From Saccharicrinis sp. UBA6048 (lineage in GTDB: Bacteria > Bacteroidota > Bacteroidia > Bacteroidales > Marinilabiliaceae), in assembly GCA_002429115.1 (NCBI GenBank), contig DIYS01000190.1:1-14581 (forward strand): DNA of 14,581 bases. The letters are read 5' to 3'. Under the pieces are notes generated by a model, which was given only the letters and a program-made list of their open reading frames with translations, was not told the DNA's origin and searched no databases. A program made the position numbers and the translations under genes. The stretch's first letter is position 1; each line of letters opens with the position of its first letter. Below are positions 1 through 8,270 of the stretch, one piece after another.

Positions 1-60
1 ACTTTGATCGGCATCTCCAATTGTGGAGACGGATACGATATAACTTTTGATTAAATGCAT
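1..60 (-). CDS. Possible 5' end of a gene leaving the left edge
   Basis: Reading the minus strand from an ATG at 60-58, twenty codons stay open to the window edge, beginning MHLIKSYIVSVST. No family can be recognised from so short a piece. There is no visible ribosome binding site, which is common in Bacteroidota. The frame is also open upstream of this ATG, through DNA that looks like a non-coding repeat (about 65-115), so the start is uncertain and the segment may not be coding. A small dyad, TCTCCA/TGGAGA with a 4-base loop (14-29), lies inside it. Confidence is low. Confidence 0.25.
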   Translation of the reverse strand, partial: MHLIKSYIVSVSTIGDADQS

Positions 61-605
61 ATTCTTTCTTTTTTGCCTTCGGCGAGTTACTTTTTGCTCG
101 AGGCCAATTAAAGCGAAGCGGCAATCGTGAACTCCTACTTAAAACAAACAATTTGTAAACAAACACTAACGAAAAACCCCCAGCCTGAAATTCATTGGCA
201 AGTTATTCTAAGTAATTATCATCTCATCTCGCCAATCAGAATTGACCGAACGGGTGAGCGCTATTGATTTTTCTTGTAGTCAATAGCGATTGGCTTGATT
301 AACATCAAATCATAACATTCGTTCAAATGATAATTACTAGAATCAACTAAACCAATGTATTTAGGGCTCTTTTCCAACAACCATCTAACCTCGGATATTT
401 AGGATTAGTCTTTTTGTTTCTATTTGCGGTAATGGTAATTATTATGAGAAGTGAGGATAGGGGCAGGTTTGCTTGAACTATGTCGAGTAAAGCAAATAAT
501 CTCTAAGAAAACGAAAATTTGCTTAATAAGACATTACTAGAATTATCCACAATATTTTTAATTGATCCATAATAGATCTCCAATTATTTCTTTTTCTGTA
601 TAAAA
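61..605. other. Long non-coding region upstream of the sigma gene
   Basis: I see no convincing gene here on either strand. The first part (about 65-115) contains a self-complementary GCCTTCG...CGAGGC segment around a T-rich stretch. The middle holds the nested inverted repeat annotated at 231-294. The rest is A+T-rich with no further structure that I can support. The promoter at 606-636 lies at its right end. Confidence 0.6.
231..294. repeat. Nested inverted repeat
   Basis: An outer pair GCCAATC (231-237) and GATTGGC (288-294) encloses a perfect 9-bp inner stem, CGCTATTGA (259-267) with TCAATAGCG (280-288), around a 12-base loop. The outer right arm shares base 288 with the inner right arm, so the two stems can almost stack. 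No T-run follows directly, so it is not a plain intrinsic terminator. It could be an operator, a transcript-end structure of an unseen upstream gene, or a mobile-element remnant. Confidence 0.6.
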
Positions 606-636
606 TTTGAACTTCTTAAACTCTTATTTACATTTG
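606..636 (+). promoter_or_regulatory. Bacteroidota-type promoter of the ECF sigma gene
   Basis: TTTG at 606-609 and TACATTTG at 629-636 are separated by 19 bases. This matches the known Bacteroidota primary-sigma consensus (a -33 TTTG element, about 19 bases, then a -7 TAnnTTTG element). Transcription would begin near 643, giving a leader of only about 10 bases before the ATG at 653. The sigma gene would then be transcribed by the housekeeping sigma factor, not only by its own product. Confidence 0.75.
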
Positions 637-652
637 CGAGTACATTATTGCT

Positions 653-1201
653 ATGGGGGATCAAAAAATAGACATAAGGCAGGAGGATTTTAAGGAAATA
701 TTCGATACATACTTTCCATCATTGTGTGTATTTGCGAATCGTTTTATGAAAAATGAGGAAATAGCTAAGGATATTGTCCAGGAAGCCATGCTTAAGATCT
801 GGAAATCGCAACAGGTATTTCATAGCAGGAAAAGTATGCGAGTCTACTTTTATCTAACCACAAAAAATACTTGCCTCGATTATCTCGCAAAGGAAAAGAA
901 GCGTAAAACAGATGATCTGACTGAAAATATAATGGAGGATAAAAATGTTATCCATGAGATTATCAGGGAAGAAACCTATCGCTTATTAGAGGATGCCATT
1001 GATCAGCTGGGAGAAAAGCAGCAGGAAGTAATAAAACTGAATATCAGTGGTTATTCCAACAAAGAAATAGCTGAGGAATTAGGTGTTTCAATCAATACGG
1101 TTAAAACCCATAAATTAACCGCTTACCGGCAGTTGAGAGAGATTTTTGGGAAACAATTTGTTACCTTTTTATTGGTTGAATTCTATCAGTTCTTAAGTTG
1201 A
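653..1201 (+). CDS. ECF RNA polymerase sigma factor, SusC/SusD-associated type
   Basis: This 182-residue protein is an extracytoplasmic-function sigma-70 factor. Region 2 spans about residues 14-83 and includes the DIVQE motif (40-44) and the KIW segment that follows, typical of core binding and -10 recognition. Region 4 spans about 112-164, with a helix-turn-helix in GYSNKEIAEELGVSINTVKTH (about 133-153) for -35 recognition. The length and the order sigma, anti-sigma, SusC, SusD match the Bacteroidota expansion of ECF factors that control TonB-dependent uptake loci. Its partner is the FecR-like protein encoded at 1952, and its likely target is the SusC operon. The promoter at 606-636 and ATG at 653 support the start. 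The gap to the anti-sigma gene, 750 bases, is unusually long for this arrangement. Confidence 0.93.
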   Translation: MGDQKIDIRQEDFKEIFDTYFPSLCVFANRFMKNEEIAKDIVQEAMLKIWKSQQVFHSRKSMRVYFYLTTKNTCLDYLAKEKKRKTDDLTENIMEDKNVIHEIIREETYRLLEDAIDQLGEKQQEVIKLNISGYSNKEIAEELGVSINTVKTHKLTAYRQLREIFGKQFVTFLLVEFYQFLS

Positions 1202-1375
1202 TAAAATGAACAATGGTTCGTTGATGTATTACCCCCTATAAATCCCCTATATTGTGGGATATAAATAGTTGGTATTAACAAATCTTAATCAACGCTTTCA
1301 AGGTTTCGTAGGAAAGTCATATTAGTGTTATTAAGCTGAGGTATATAATTATTTTGGAGCTGTAAATAAAAGGCG
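1202..1375. other. Non-coding region after the sigma gene
   Basis: No gene is visible. A weak 5-bp dyad, ATCCC (1242-1246) with GGGAT (1256-1260), lies about 40 bases after the sigma stop codon. It has no T-run after it and is too short to call a terminator. The sequence is otherwise A+T-rich. Confidence 0.5.
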
Positions 1376-1500
1376 TGTTGGCCTGAGCAATAGCCCGAGC
1401 CAAGGTGGTGAGAGGTCTTCAAGGGCGCTCTTGAGGAGGATGTGGGTCGGCAGGAATTGAAGGCTGATGCGGGTGGAAGGGTTCTATTGCTCTAGATCTT
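1376..1500. ncRNA. G-rich structured element, possible ncRNA or dispersed repeat
   Basis: Composition changes sharply here: in 1401-1480 I count 37 G and 10 C among 80 bases, within A+T-rich surroundings. A perfect 9-bp closing stem pairs GAGCAATAG (1385-1393) with CTATTGCTC (1484-1492). Inside it, CTTCAAG (1417-1423) pairs with CTTGAGG (1430-1436), with one G-T wobble and a 6-base loop. Several GG/GGG runs sit between 1439 and 1481. No reading frame here looks like a protein. A long closing stem plus an inner hairpin suggests a folded RNA or a structured dispersed element. It matches no RNA family I know, and its strand is not established. Confidence 0.4.
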
Positions 1501-1504
1501 TTTC

Positions 1505-1556
1505 CTTTCTTTTTGTAGCAATGACAAAAAGGAAGTAGGGTTTGGGACAACGTCCC
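1505..1556. repeat. Two adjacent small hairpins
   Basis: CTTTCTTTTTGT (1505-1516) pairs with ACAAAAAGGAAG (1524-1535) around a 7-base loop, all Watson-Crick apart from one G-T wobble. Right after it, GGGAC (1544-1548) pairs with GTCCC (1552-1556) around a 3-base loop. They directly follow the G-rich element and may form its 3' end or a transcript terminus. Neither has the T-run of a standard terminator on the + strand. Confidence 0.5.
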
Positions 1557-1788
1557 ATAGAGATGATACTTAAGGTATTTTCTTAACTTAATGGGATTGA
1601 GGTTTTTTGCGTGGATGTATTAACCAATCAAAGTTTTTTGAACTTGTAACGACTGATTCGAATTAATTACTTGTTACTTTAATAGACTATTGTCTGACAA
1701 TCCTGAAATCTATTGGGACGAACTACTAAAAAAAATCACATTTCTCTCACCCCTTTTTTACACCATACCGTCTGTTTAGATAGAAGGA
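1557..1788. other. A+T-rich non-coding stretch with a small dyad
   Basis: No gene is visible. A 13-base dyad, ATTGTC (1689-1694) and GACAAT (1696-1701) around one central base, could be a regulator site. No TAnnTTTG promoter element was found here by eye. Confidence 0.4.
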
Positions 1789-1935
1789 GTTGTTGAAAAG
1801 CTTTGAATAAGCTAAAATTACGATCAATTTCAAGGCAAAAAATCAACGAAAAAGCGCAGTTTACTGATGTAAATGAGCATTTTGAGTCGGTTTTTAACGT
1901 AGAAATTGGAAGTAAGGTAGGTTAGGCAAAGGCTT
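1789..1935. repeat. Possible interspersed repeat or mobile-element remnant
   Basis: The stretch just before the anti-sigma gene has no coding sense but contains small dyads: AGCTT (1799-1803) with AAGCT (1809-1813), and TTTAC (1860-1864) with GTAAA (1869-1873). Its style recalls short dispersed intergenic elements I have seen in marine bacterial genomes. That resemblance is from memory and unverified. It ends about 17 bases before the anti-sigma ATG, so it may also carry that gene's leader. Confidence 0.3.
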
Positions 1936-1951
1936 CTATTAAGAAGATGCT

Positions 1952-3133
1952 ATGAATAATCTAGACGAAAAAGATATTGATATTAGTTTATTGCTGGCCC
2001 GCTATTTAGGTGGAACTCTGAATGAGGAACAAAAGCAGGAACTAGATGAATGGTTGGCTGAAAGTAAAGCGAATGCCCGACTGTTTGAAGAGCTTCAATC
2101 TGAAGAGTTCTATTCTCAAAGGAAATCATTTATTGATAAGATTGATTTACAGAAAGAATGGAAGCAATTTGAACAACAAAGAAATATTACCAACCAACGT
2201 AAGATTTATCTGAAGGTATTGCGCTACGCAGCTGCAATAATGCTTCCTTTAATGGTGGTGACCTATCTTTTTACTAGCGATCTGTTTAGTGATAAGCCAT
2301 TAACAGCCAATACTCTTCAACCTGGTCATAAAGATGCGACTTTAATACTAAGTACAGGTGAAGAAATTAAACTAAGCGAACTTAAGCATGGTGAGGTTAT
2401 CAATGAATTGGATGCCACCATAAATCACCAGTCGCAACAACTAAGTTATCACGACGATCAGGCTGTGGTGGAAGATACGATTATTAAATACAACACGCTT
2501 ATTGTAGGTCATGGACAGGAGTATAACATTGAATTGTCTGATGGAACACAGGTTTGGTTAAATTCCGAAAGTCGTCTTAAGTACCCAACCCAGTTTAAAG
2601 GTAATGTACGAGAACTGGAGATTGAAGGAGAGGGCTTTTTTAAGGTGGCTCATAACAAAGACATGCCGTTTGTGGTAAAAACTGCACATATGGATATCCA
2701 GGTATTAGGAACCAGCTTTAACGTCAATGCCTATGCCGAGGAAGACTATATGAGTACCACCTTGCTTGAAGGTTCTGTTAAAGTACTTTCAGATAATGGA
2801 GAAACATATGTGATAAAGCCGGACCAGCAGGTGGTGTATTATACATTAAATGGAACATTAACATCTAAGGAAGTGGATGCACGAATGTACGCACTATGGA
2901 TTGAAGGGGTCTTTGCTTTTGAAGAAGAAAGCCTGCAGCAGATTATGCATAAGTTTAGCCGCTGGTACGATATAAACTATACCTTTGAAGATGAGGAGGC
3001 TGCTCAGAAAATATTCTCCGGCAAGTTGCCTCGTTTCCAAACCTGTAACGAGTTGCTAGAAATTATTGAGAAAACAACAAGTGTTACCTTTGAAATTAAT
3101 AATAATCAGATACGAATAAGTAGTAAGAAATAA
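1952..3133 (+). CDS. FecR-like anti-sigma factor
   Basis: This 393-residue protein should sit in the inner membrane and hold the ECF sigma factor inactive until the SusC transporter signals ligand binding. The cytoplasmic N-terminal part (about 1-88) is rich in charged residues and would bind sigma. One membrane segment follows (about 90-108, around AAAIMLPLMVVTYLF). The periplasmic FecR domain lies at about 184-282, with the family motif SDGTQVWLNSESRLKYPTQF (196-215), LGTSFNV (252-258) and LLEGSV (271-276). The C-terminal domain (about 320-392) is the DUF4974-type region that contacts the STN domain of the transporter. The usual VPRGGEY before the FecR motif reads VGHGQEY here. It is separated from SusC by 85 bases containing two hairpins. 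Confidence 0.92.
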   Translation: MNNLDEKDIDISLLLARYLGGTLNEEQKQELDEWLAESKANARLFEELQSEEFYSQRKSFIDKIDLQKEWKQFEQQRNITNQRKIYLKVLRYAAAIMLPLMVVTYLFTSDLFSDKPLTANTLQPGHKDATLILSTGEEIKLSELKHGEVINELDATINHQSQQLSYHDDQAVVEDTIIKYNTLIVGHGQEYNIELSDGTQVWLNSESRLKYPTQFKGNVRELEIEGEGFFKVAHNKDMPFVVKTAHMDIQVLGTSFNVNAYAEEDYMSTTLLEGSVKVLSDNGETYVIKPDQQVVYYTLNGTLTSKEVDARMYALWIEGVFAFEEESLQQIMHKFSRWYDINYTFEDEEAAQKIFSGKLPRFQTCNELLEIIEKTTSVTFEINNNQIRISSKK

Positions 3134-3135
3134 AT

Positions 3136-3164
3136 ACCGGAGTGTAGTTGCGATACACCCCGGT
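3136..3164 (+). terminator. Hairpin just after the anti-sigma stop codon
   Basis: ACCGGAGTGTA (3136-3146) pairs with TACACCCCGGT (3154-3164) around a 7-base loop, 10 of 11 pairs matching, and is followed by TTATTTA. It begins two bases after the stop codon. The T-run is weak, so it may act as a partial terminator, or as an RNA-stability element that lets the regulator and the SusC operon be expressed at different levels. Confidence 0.6.
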
Positions 3165-3175
3165 TATTTAGAAGA

Positions 3176-3192
3176 ATATCCTTAACGGATAT
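3176..3192 (+). promoter_or_regulatory. Small palindrome in the SusC leader
   Basis: ATATCC (3176-3181) and GGATAT (3187-3192) form a perfect 6-bp dyad around a 5-base spacer, 27 bases before the SusC ATG. It could be a second leader hairpin or a protein-binding site. No TAnnTTTG element is visible between 3134 and 3218, so if a promoter exists here it is probably read by the ECF factor. Confidence 0.4.
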
Positions 3193-3218
3193 GTTGTAAA
3201 TCTAAACATTACAAATTT

Positions 3219-6200
3219 ATGGAAAAAAATGAAATGTACCGGTGTTTCCTTCCGAGGGGCACTCGAAAGAAATGGCTATTTGCTATGAAGAACTTTATTT
3301 TATTTATGTTTGTCTTTAGTATTCAGGTAAATGCCTCTGTTTTTTCTCAACAGAAGCTTAACCTGAAACTAACTAACGTAAGCGGTGTTGAGCTTGTTAA
3401 AGCCATCGAGAAGCAGACAAATCTTGGCTTTATTTATGACAAGGAAGTCATTAGTAAGCTCAATGGGATTTCGGTTGATGCCAGCGATGAAACCGTTGAA
3501 GATGTATTGGGTCGTGTGCTTGATCAGGTGGCATTGTCTTATGAAATAAGCAACAATGTTATTATCATCAAACCTAAGGAAACTAATCCTTCTGCGTTTA
3601 TTCAACAGGAGAAGAAAACAATTACTGGTAAAGTTACCGACACAAAAGGCGAACCCATACCAGGAGCCAATGTTATTCTGGTTGGCTACAATACCGGTAC
3701 CATTACTGACACTAATGGAGAGTTTGAGTTGAATGTACCCGATGTTGAAGGTGTTGTTCGTATTTCATTTATCGGATTTAAAATCGAGAATGTTAACTAT
3801 AAAGTTGGTGAGGTACTGAAAGTATTGATGACCGAAGATGTGTCGGATATTGACGAGGTACAGGTAGTGGCTTATGGTGAATCAAGCAAGCGTGAAATGA
3901 CAGGGTCAGTGTCTGTTGTTAAGGCTGATGCTATCAAAAGTATTCCTACACCAAACATCTCTAACTTATTACAAGGTCGCGTGGCTGGTATGGATGTAAC
4001 GAATGTATCAGGTGCACCGGGTGGCGGTGGAACACAAATTACCATTCGTGGATATAACTCCCTTGGTATTGAGGCCGGGCGTCGGTTCAGTAATCCGCTT
4101 TGGGTAGTTGATGGCGTTCCAATGACAAGCTTTACCTCCCCTGTAACGGGTACCAATGGTCTTTCTGACCTTAACCCGGAAGTAATTGAGAGCATTCATG
4201 TTTTGAAAGATGCCTCGGCCACCTCACTGTATGGTTCCAGAGCTGCCAATGGTGTTATTTTGGTAACGACTAAAAAAGGAAAGAAAAACCAGAAAGGTCA
4301 ATTCAGTGTGAATTTCTCTCAAACCTACAGTGTATTGCCTGAGTACCCTACCGTATATGGTGGTAAAGGTGAAAGGGATTATCGTATCCAAAGCCGACGC
4401 GCCTATAAAGTTGCTGATTTTGATTATGCGACAAATTCATATAAATATCCAGAGTCATACACAGATGTATATGGCACCTATGGTAAATATGATAGATATT
4501 GGGGTAATGGTAGTGCCTGGAGTCCGGAAGATGGTGATGAGCTACAGGATAGTTTAAATACCTTCTGGAATAATTCAACCAATTTTTACAAGGAATTGTT
4601 TGATATTGGAAAGGTTACTAATGCCAATATTCAAACCTATGGTGGCTCTGAGAATACGTCCTACAGTATTGGCCTTGGTTATTACGATGAAGAGGGTATC
4701 GTGCGCGGAACTGGTTTTAACCGCATCAATGTAATGGGTAACTTTACAGCTAAGCCAGTGAAAAATTTGAGCGTTAGCTTTAACAACTACTTATCTATGT
4801 CTGACCGTAGCCGCGGTGCTAAAGGAAGCGGTTTGTCAAGTGGTGAGGATGTGGAACTGGTACCTGGTGAGGCTTATGAGATGTCTACCTTATTACCATA
4901 CAATTCAGACGTTACAAAAGATATTGTTGAACAGTATAAGAAACAGCAAGAAAAGAATACTTCATATCGCTTAAGATCCAGTTTTAGGGTTCAATACGAT
5001 ATTAGTAAAAACCTGAATATATCGAATACAACCTCAATTGACTACAGTCAGAATAACCGAAACAGTTTTATTCCCGCAGCACTGGATTATTATAAAGAAA
5101 CAAAAACAATTGGGGAGATTGCCAGGCAAAATATGTTTTTGAATGAGTCGTTGTTAAACTATAAAAAATCGTTTAATACAGTTCATAATTTCGAATTGAT
5201 GGCGGGACTCTCGTTCCAGCGCGATGAATATAATTATATTGGCGGATCGGCAAAGAATGGTCCGAGCGACAAAATTCACTATGCTGGTGGAGACGGTTGG
5301 CCGGATATTAAAGTGCGATCAGAGTATTACACTGAAGGGCTTAAAAACTATCAATCGGATTACTCAGAAAAGAAGATGAATTCGTATTTTGGTCGTTTAA
5401 ACTACAACTTTAAGGATAAGTATTTCTTTACAGCAACAGTAAGAAGAGATGGTAGCTCGGTATTTGGCGATAACCTTAAGTGGGCCACCTTCCCATCATT
5501 TGCAGCATCTTGGAACTTTTCAGAAGAAGAATTTATGCACTGGGCTCCTTTCCTCGATTTTGGTAAACTAAGAGCCAGTTATGGTCTTTCAGGAAATACC
5601 TTTAAAAATCCGTATTTATCATATGGATTGATGGAAGCTGGTGATATTTATGGTGGTAACCCAACATTGGGGCCTAACAGAGATGAAGGTTATTATAATC
5701 CGAATCTTTCATGGGAAGAAACGAAACAGTTTGATTTGGGCTTAGACCTGAATTTCTTCAACTATAAACTTTCGGTGACGGCCGATTATTATAATCGTTA
5801 CACCGATAAGCTGTTGTATAAAGTGCCAATTCCGGGTAATTACACCGGTTACATTAGCCAATGGCGAAATGCGGCTGCAATATCCAACGAGGGGATTGAG
5901 CTTGAGGTGAAGTATGATGTATTCCGAAAGGACAATAATTACTGGAGATTTTCATTTAATATTGCTAAAAACTGGAACCGCTTTGTCGACAGCTGGAATG
6001 GTAAAGACTTTTATGATTCTAACGAGAAGAAATACTATATTCTTGGTAAGAAACTGAATGGTATAATGGGGTACAAAACCGATGGGTATTGGCAAGCACA
6101 CCCGGATGAAACTGCTTACTATGATAGCAGGGGAAGGATAAATTATTATAATCCGAACTATAATGTCGTTTACTATTACCCGGGTACTACTAAATTCCAG

Positions 6201-6761
6201 GATGTTAATGGCGATTTTGTTTTAGATGGCAGGGATCAGGTGTACCTTGGAAGTAGTTTGCCTGATGTAACAGGTGGTATTATCAATGAAGTGAAGTGGC
6301 GTAATTTTGACTTAAATATTCTTTTAGCCTACTCACTTGGTCGTGACATGATTCATGCACAACCTGTAAAATCACTTCAATCACAAGGTACTTTAAGCCC
6401 GATATTTGTCAACCTTGATAAAGCCACCTTCTGGCAAAAGCCTGGTGATAATACAGATTACCCTGTGGCCCACTATGTGAATTACAACAGAGACTGGGAG
6501 CCGATGCAGGATAAGTATGTGGAAACGGTTAATTATCTGAAGTTAAAAACACTGACCTTGGGATATACCATGCCTAAGTCATTATTAGACGTTAAGTTTC
6601 TGAATGAAGTGCGTTTCTTCTTTAGCGGCGAAAACCTGTTTACCTGGACCAATTATTCAGGAATTGATCCTGAAACGGTTAATATGACCTCAGGTGTGGA
6701 CTATGGAACAACCTATCCGCTGGCTAGAAAACTTACTTTAGGTGTAACAATTAAATTATAG
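3219..6761 (+). CDS. SusC/RagA-like TonB-dependent outer membrane transporter with STN domain
   Basis: This 1180-residue protein is a full-length SusC-type outer membrane transporter that, with the SusD-like lipoprotein, imports a ligand using TonB energy. A signal peptide ends near residue 43 (FVFSIQVNASVFSQ). The STN signalling domain (about 46-118) marks a transporter that talks to a FecR-like anti-sigma factor. A carboxypeptidase-regulatory-like domain follows (about 134-205, ITGKVTDTKGEPIPGANV). A TonB-box-like EVQVVAYG (213-220) precedes the plug (about 225-352) with LLQGRVAGMDV, PLWVVDGVP and LKDASATSLYGSRAANGV. The rest is the 22-strand barrel, with DVNGDFVLDGRD and ending in LTLGVTIKL. 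The first ATG is kept because it gives a complete signal peptide; M6 or M23 are alternatives. The substrate cannot be read from sequence. SusD starts 3 bases after the stop. Confidence 0.96.
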   Translation: MEKNEMYRCFLPRGTRKKWLFAMKNFILFMFVFSIQVNASVFSQQKLNLKLTNVSGVELVKAIEKQTNLGFIYDKEVISKLNGISVDASDETVEDVLGRVLDQVALSYEISNNVIIIKPKETNPSAFIQQEKKTITGKVTDTKGEPIPGANVILVGYNTGTITDTNGEFELNVPDVEGVVRISFIGFKIENVNYKVGEVLKVLMTEDVSDIDEVQVVAYGESSKREMTGSVSVVKADAIKSIPTPNISNLLQGRVAGMDVTNVSGAPGGGGTQITIRGYNSLGIEAGRRFSNPLWVVDGVPMTSFTSPVTGTNGLSDLNPEVIESIHVLKDASATSLYGSRAANGVILVTTKKGKKNQKGQFSVNFSQTYSVLPEYPTVYGGKGERDYRIQSRRAYKVADFDYATNSYKYPESYTDVYGTYGKYDRYWGNGSAWSPEDGDELQDSLNTFWNNSTNFYKELFDIGKVTNANIQTYGGSENTSYSIGLGYYDEEGIVRGTGFNRINVMGNFTAKPVKNLSVSFNNYLSMSDRSRGAKGSGLSSGEDVELVPGEAYEMSTLLPYNSDVTKDIVEQYKKQQEKNTSYRLRSSFRVQYDISKNLNISNTTSIDYSQNNRNSFIPAALDYYKETKTIGEIARQNMFLNESLLNYKKSFNTVHNFELMAGLSFQRDEYNYIGGSAKNGPSDKIHYAGGDGWPDIKVRSEYYTEGLKNYQSDYSEKKMNSYFGRLNYNFKDKYFFTATVRRDGSSVFGDNLKWATFPSFAASWNFSEEEFMHWAPFLDFGKLRASYGLSGNTFKNPYLSYGLMEAGDIYGGNPTLGPNRDEGYYNPNLSWEETKQFDLGLDLNFFNYKLSVTADYYNRYTDKLLYKVPIPGNYTGYISQWRNAAAISNEGIELEVKYDVFRKDNNYWRFSFNIAKNWNRFVDSWNGKDFYDSNEKKYYILGKKLNGIMGYKTDGYWQAHPDETAYYDSRGRINYYNPNYNVVYYYPGTTKFQDVNGDFVLDGRDQVYLGSSLPDVTGGIINEVKWRNFDLNILLAYSLGRDMIHAQPVKSLQSQGTLSPIFVNLDKATFWQKPGDNTDYPVAHYVNYNRDWEPMQDKYVETVNYLKLKTLTLGYTMPKSLLDVKFLNEVRFFFSGENLFTWTNYSGIDPETVNMTSGVDYGTTYPLARKLTLGVTIKL

Positions 6762-6764
6762 GAC

Positions 6765-8264
6765 ATGAGATTTATCAGATTAATAATATTTTCAGTTTTC
6801 ATAGCAGGCTTGTTTACTGCCTGTGACGACTATTTAGATGTTACTCCGGAGAATGCAGTGACATTTCGGAAGTATTTTAATAATGAGCAGGATATGGAGG
6901 TGTTTGTAAACGGTATCAGGCTCGATTTTAAAAAACTTGTACAAGGTGGCTTTGATCAACATGTCAGAGGATTAATTTTTGACGATGGTTACTCATATCT
7001 GAAAAGAATGGCTGAGCTGGATCCAAATCAATATACCGTTAGTAATACATTTACAAATTGGCATCATCCGTATTATTTAGTCAATAGTGCAAACATCTTG
7101 CTGCAATACTATAAAAAGCCGGGACTTGAATTGGACAGGGAGAATTTTTACAAAGGAATAGGGCATTTTTACAGAGGATATGCTTATGGCTACATTGGAA
7201 AAATGTGGGGTGATGCCCCTATTGTAAGAACTTCTGATGATGTTGGTATGAAAGCTAAGGAATCGTGGGACAAAGTCATTGACTTTGCCATTGCTGATGC
7301 CGAGGAAGCTGTGAAATTATTACCAACCATCGATAAACTAAAAGATGCAAGTGGTAAATCAATTTTATTGCGTGATACCCCAAGCAAGGAAGCAGCTTAT
7401 GCCTTATTGGCGCATCTATATGCCTGGAAAGCGTCCTTAATGAATAACGATCAGACCTTGCTTGATAAGGCGGTAGCAGCAGCCAGCGAGGTGATAAAAA
7501 GCAGTAATGTAGAATTTGCAGGTAGCGCCGAAGAGGTGTGTACTTCAGTATTAGTTGGTGGCAGTACCGAAAGTATTTTTGAGTCTCAGCTATTGGCCGA
7601 AGAAACACCTTCTATTAATGATTATTATACAATAGGTCGTTACCTCTCTTATCCGGTGGACCCATCAAAGGGTGAAGGTAGTATTAAATGGGCAGGATTG
7701 AGATTAAAGAACACAACTGTTGAGGCCATGTATGCAGATGGGGATAGTCGCAGGGATGCTTATTTCTACAAATTTGACGAAATGAAGGCAAAAGATGAGG
7801 CCATTACCGGAGGCTTTGCTTATCCTTATAAGATGAGACGAATTAAAGAGAACGAGAGGTGGAAGAATATTGAGTACCTTCTTCAGAATGCTGTTATATA
7901 CAGGTTAACTGACATTCTTCTTTTAAGGGCTGAGTGTTATTCGAAACTGCCGGGCAAGCAGGATTTAGCAATAACCGATTTGGACAAGGTCAGAGGACGT
8001 GCCAATGCACCGCTTTACAACGCATCAGAAGGCGATGTGCAGTACGCAGTTTATAAAGAGAGGGTGAAAGAATTATTATGGGAAAGACATCGATATTTTG
8101 ATACCGTAAGAAACGGTTACTGGAAAACAGAACTGAAGGGAGAGTTTCAAAACCTGACAGACCAGGATGTCACCGACGGCGCCTTGTACCTACCGGTAGG
8201 TAGACATGCATTTACGGATAACCCGTTAATGACACAAAATACATATTGGCTAAGTAAATATTAA
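6765..8264 (+). CDS. SusD/RagB-like nutrient-binding lipoprotein
   Basis: This 499-residue outer membrane lipoprotein should form the lid of the SusC transporter and capture its ligand. The signal peptide ends in the lipobox FTAC with lipidated Cys20, followed by DDYLDVTPEN, a typical SusD start. The TPR-like helical core includes GHFYRGYAYGYIGKMWGD (about 133-150). The C-terminal part shows the usual LLLRAE near 386, the LDKVRGRANAP loop, and LLWERHRYFD (about 437-446). Length is normal for the family. It begins 3 bases after the SusC stop, so the two are almost certainly translated from one message. The ligand could be a glycan, a peptide or another polymer; no enzyme gene nearby tells which. 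Confidence 0.95.
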   Translation: MRFIRLIIFSVFIAGLFTACDDYLDVTPENAVTFRKYFNNEQDMEVFVNGIRLDFKKLVQGGFDQHVRGLIFDDGYSYLKRMAELDPNQYTVSNTFTNWHHPYYLVNSANILLQYYKKPGLELDRENFYKGIGHFYRGYAYGYIGKMWGDAPIVRTSDDVGMKAKESWDKVIDFAIADAEEAVKLLPTIDKLKDASGKSILLRDTPSKEAAYALLAHLYAWKASLMNNDQTLLDKAVAAASEVIKSSNVEFAGSAEEVCTSVLVGGSTESIFESQLLAEETPSINDYYTIGRYLSYPVDPSKGEGSIKWAGLRLKNTTVEAMYADGDSRRDAYFYKFDEMKAKDEAITGGFAYPYKMRRIKENERWKNIEYLLQNAVIYRLTDILLLRAECYSKLPGKQDLAITDLDKVRGRANAPLYNASEGDVQYAVYKERVKELLWERHRYFDTVRNGYWKTELKGEFQNLTDQDVTDGALYLPVGRHAFTDNPLMTQNTYWLSKY

Positions 8265-8270
8265 TGTATT

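Noticed and set aside
1689..1701. Dyad ATTGTC-T-GACAAT as a defined operator
   Set aside because: It is short, isolated and not near a recognisable promoter, so I only mention it within the intergenic entry.
3872..4195. Minus-strand open frames inside SusC (also 3369-3605, 4008-4199, 4348-4578)
   Set aside because: They lie antisense to clearly conserved SusC domains and have no recognisable features of their own.
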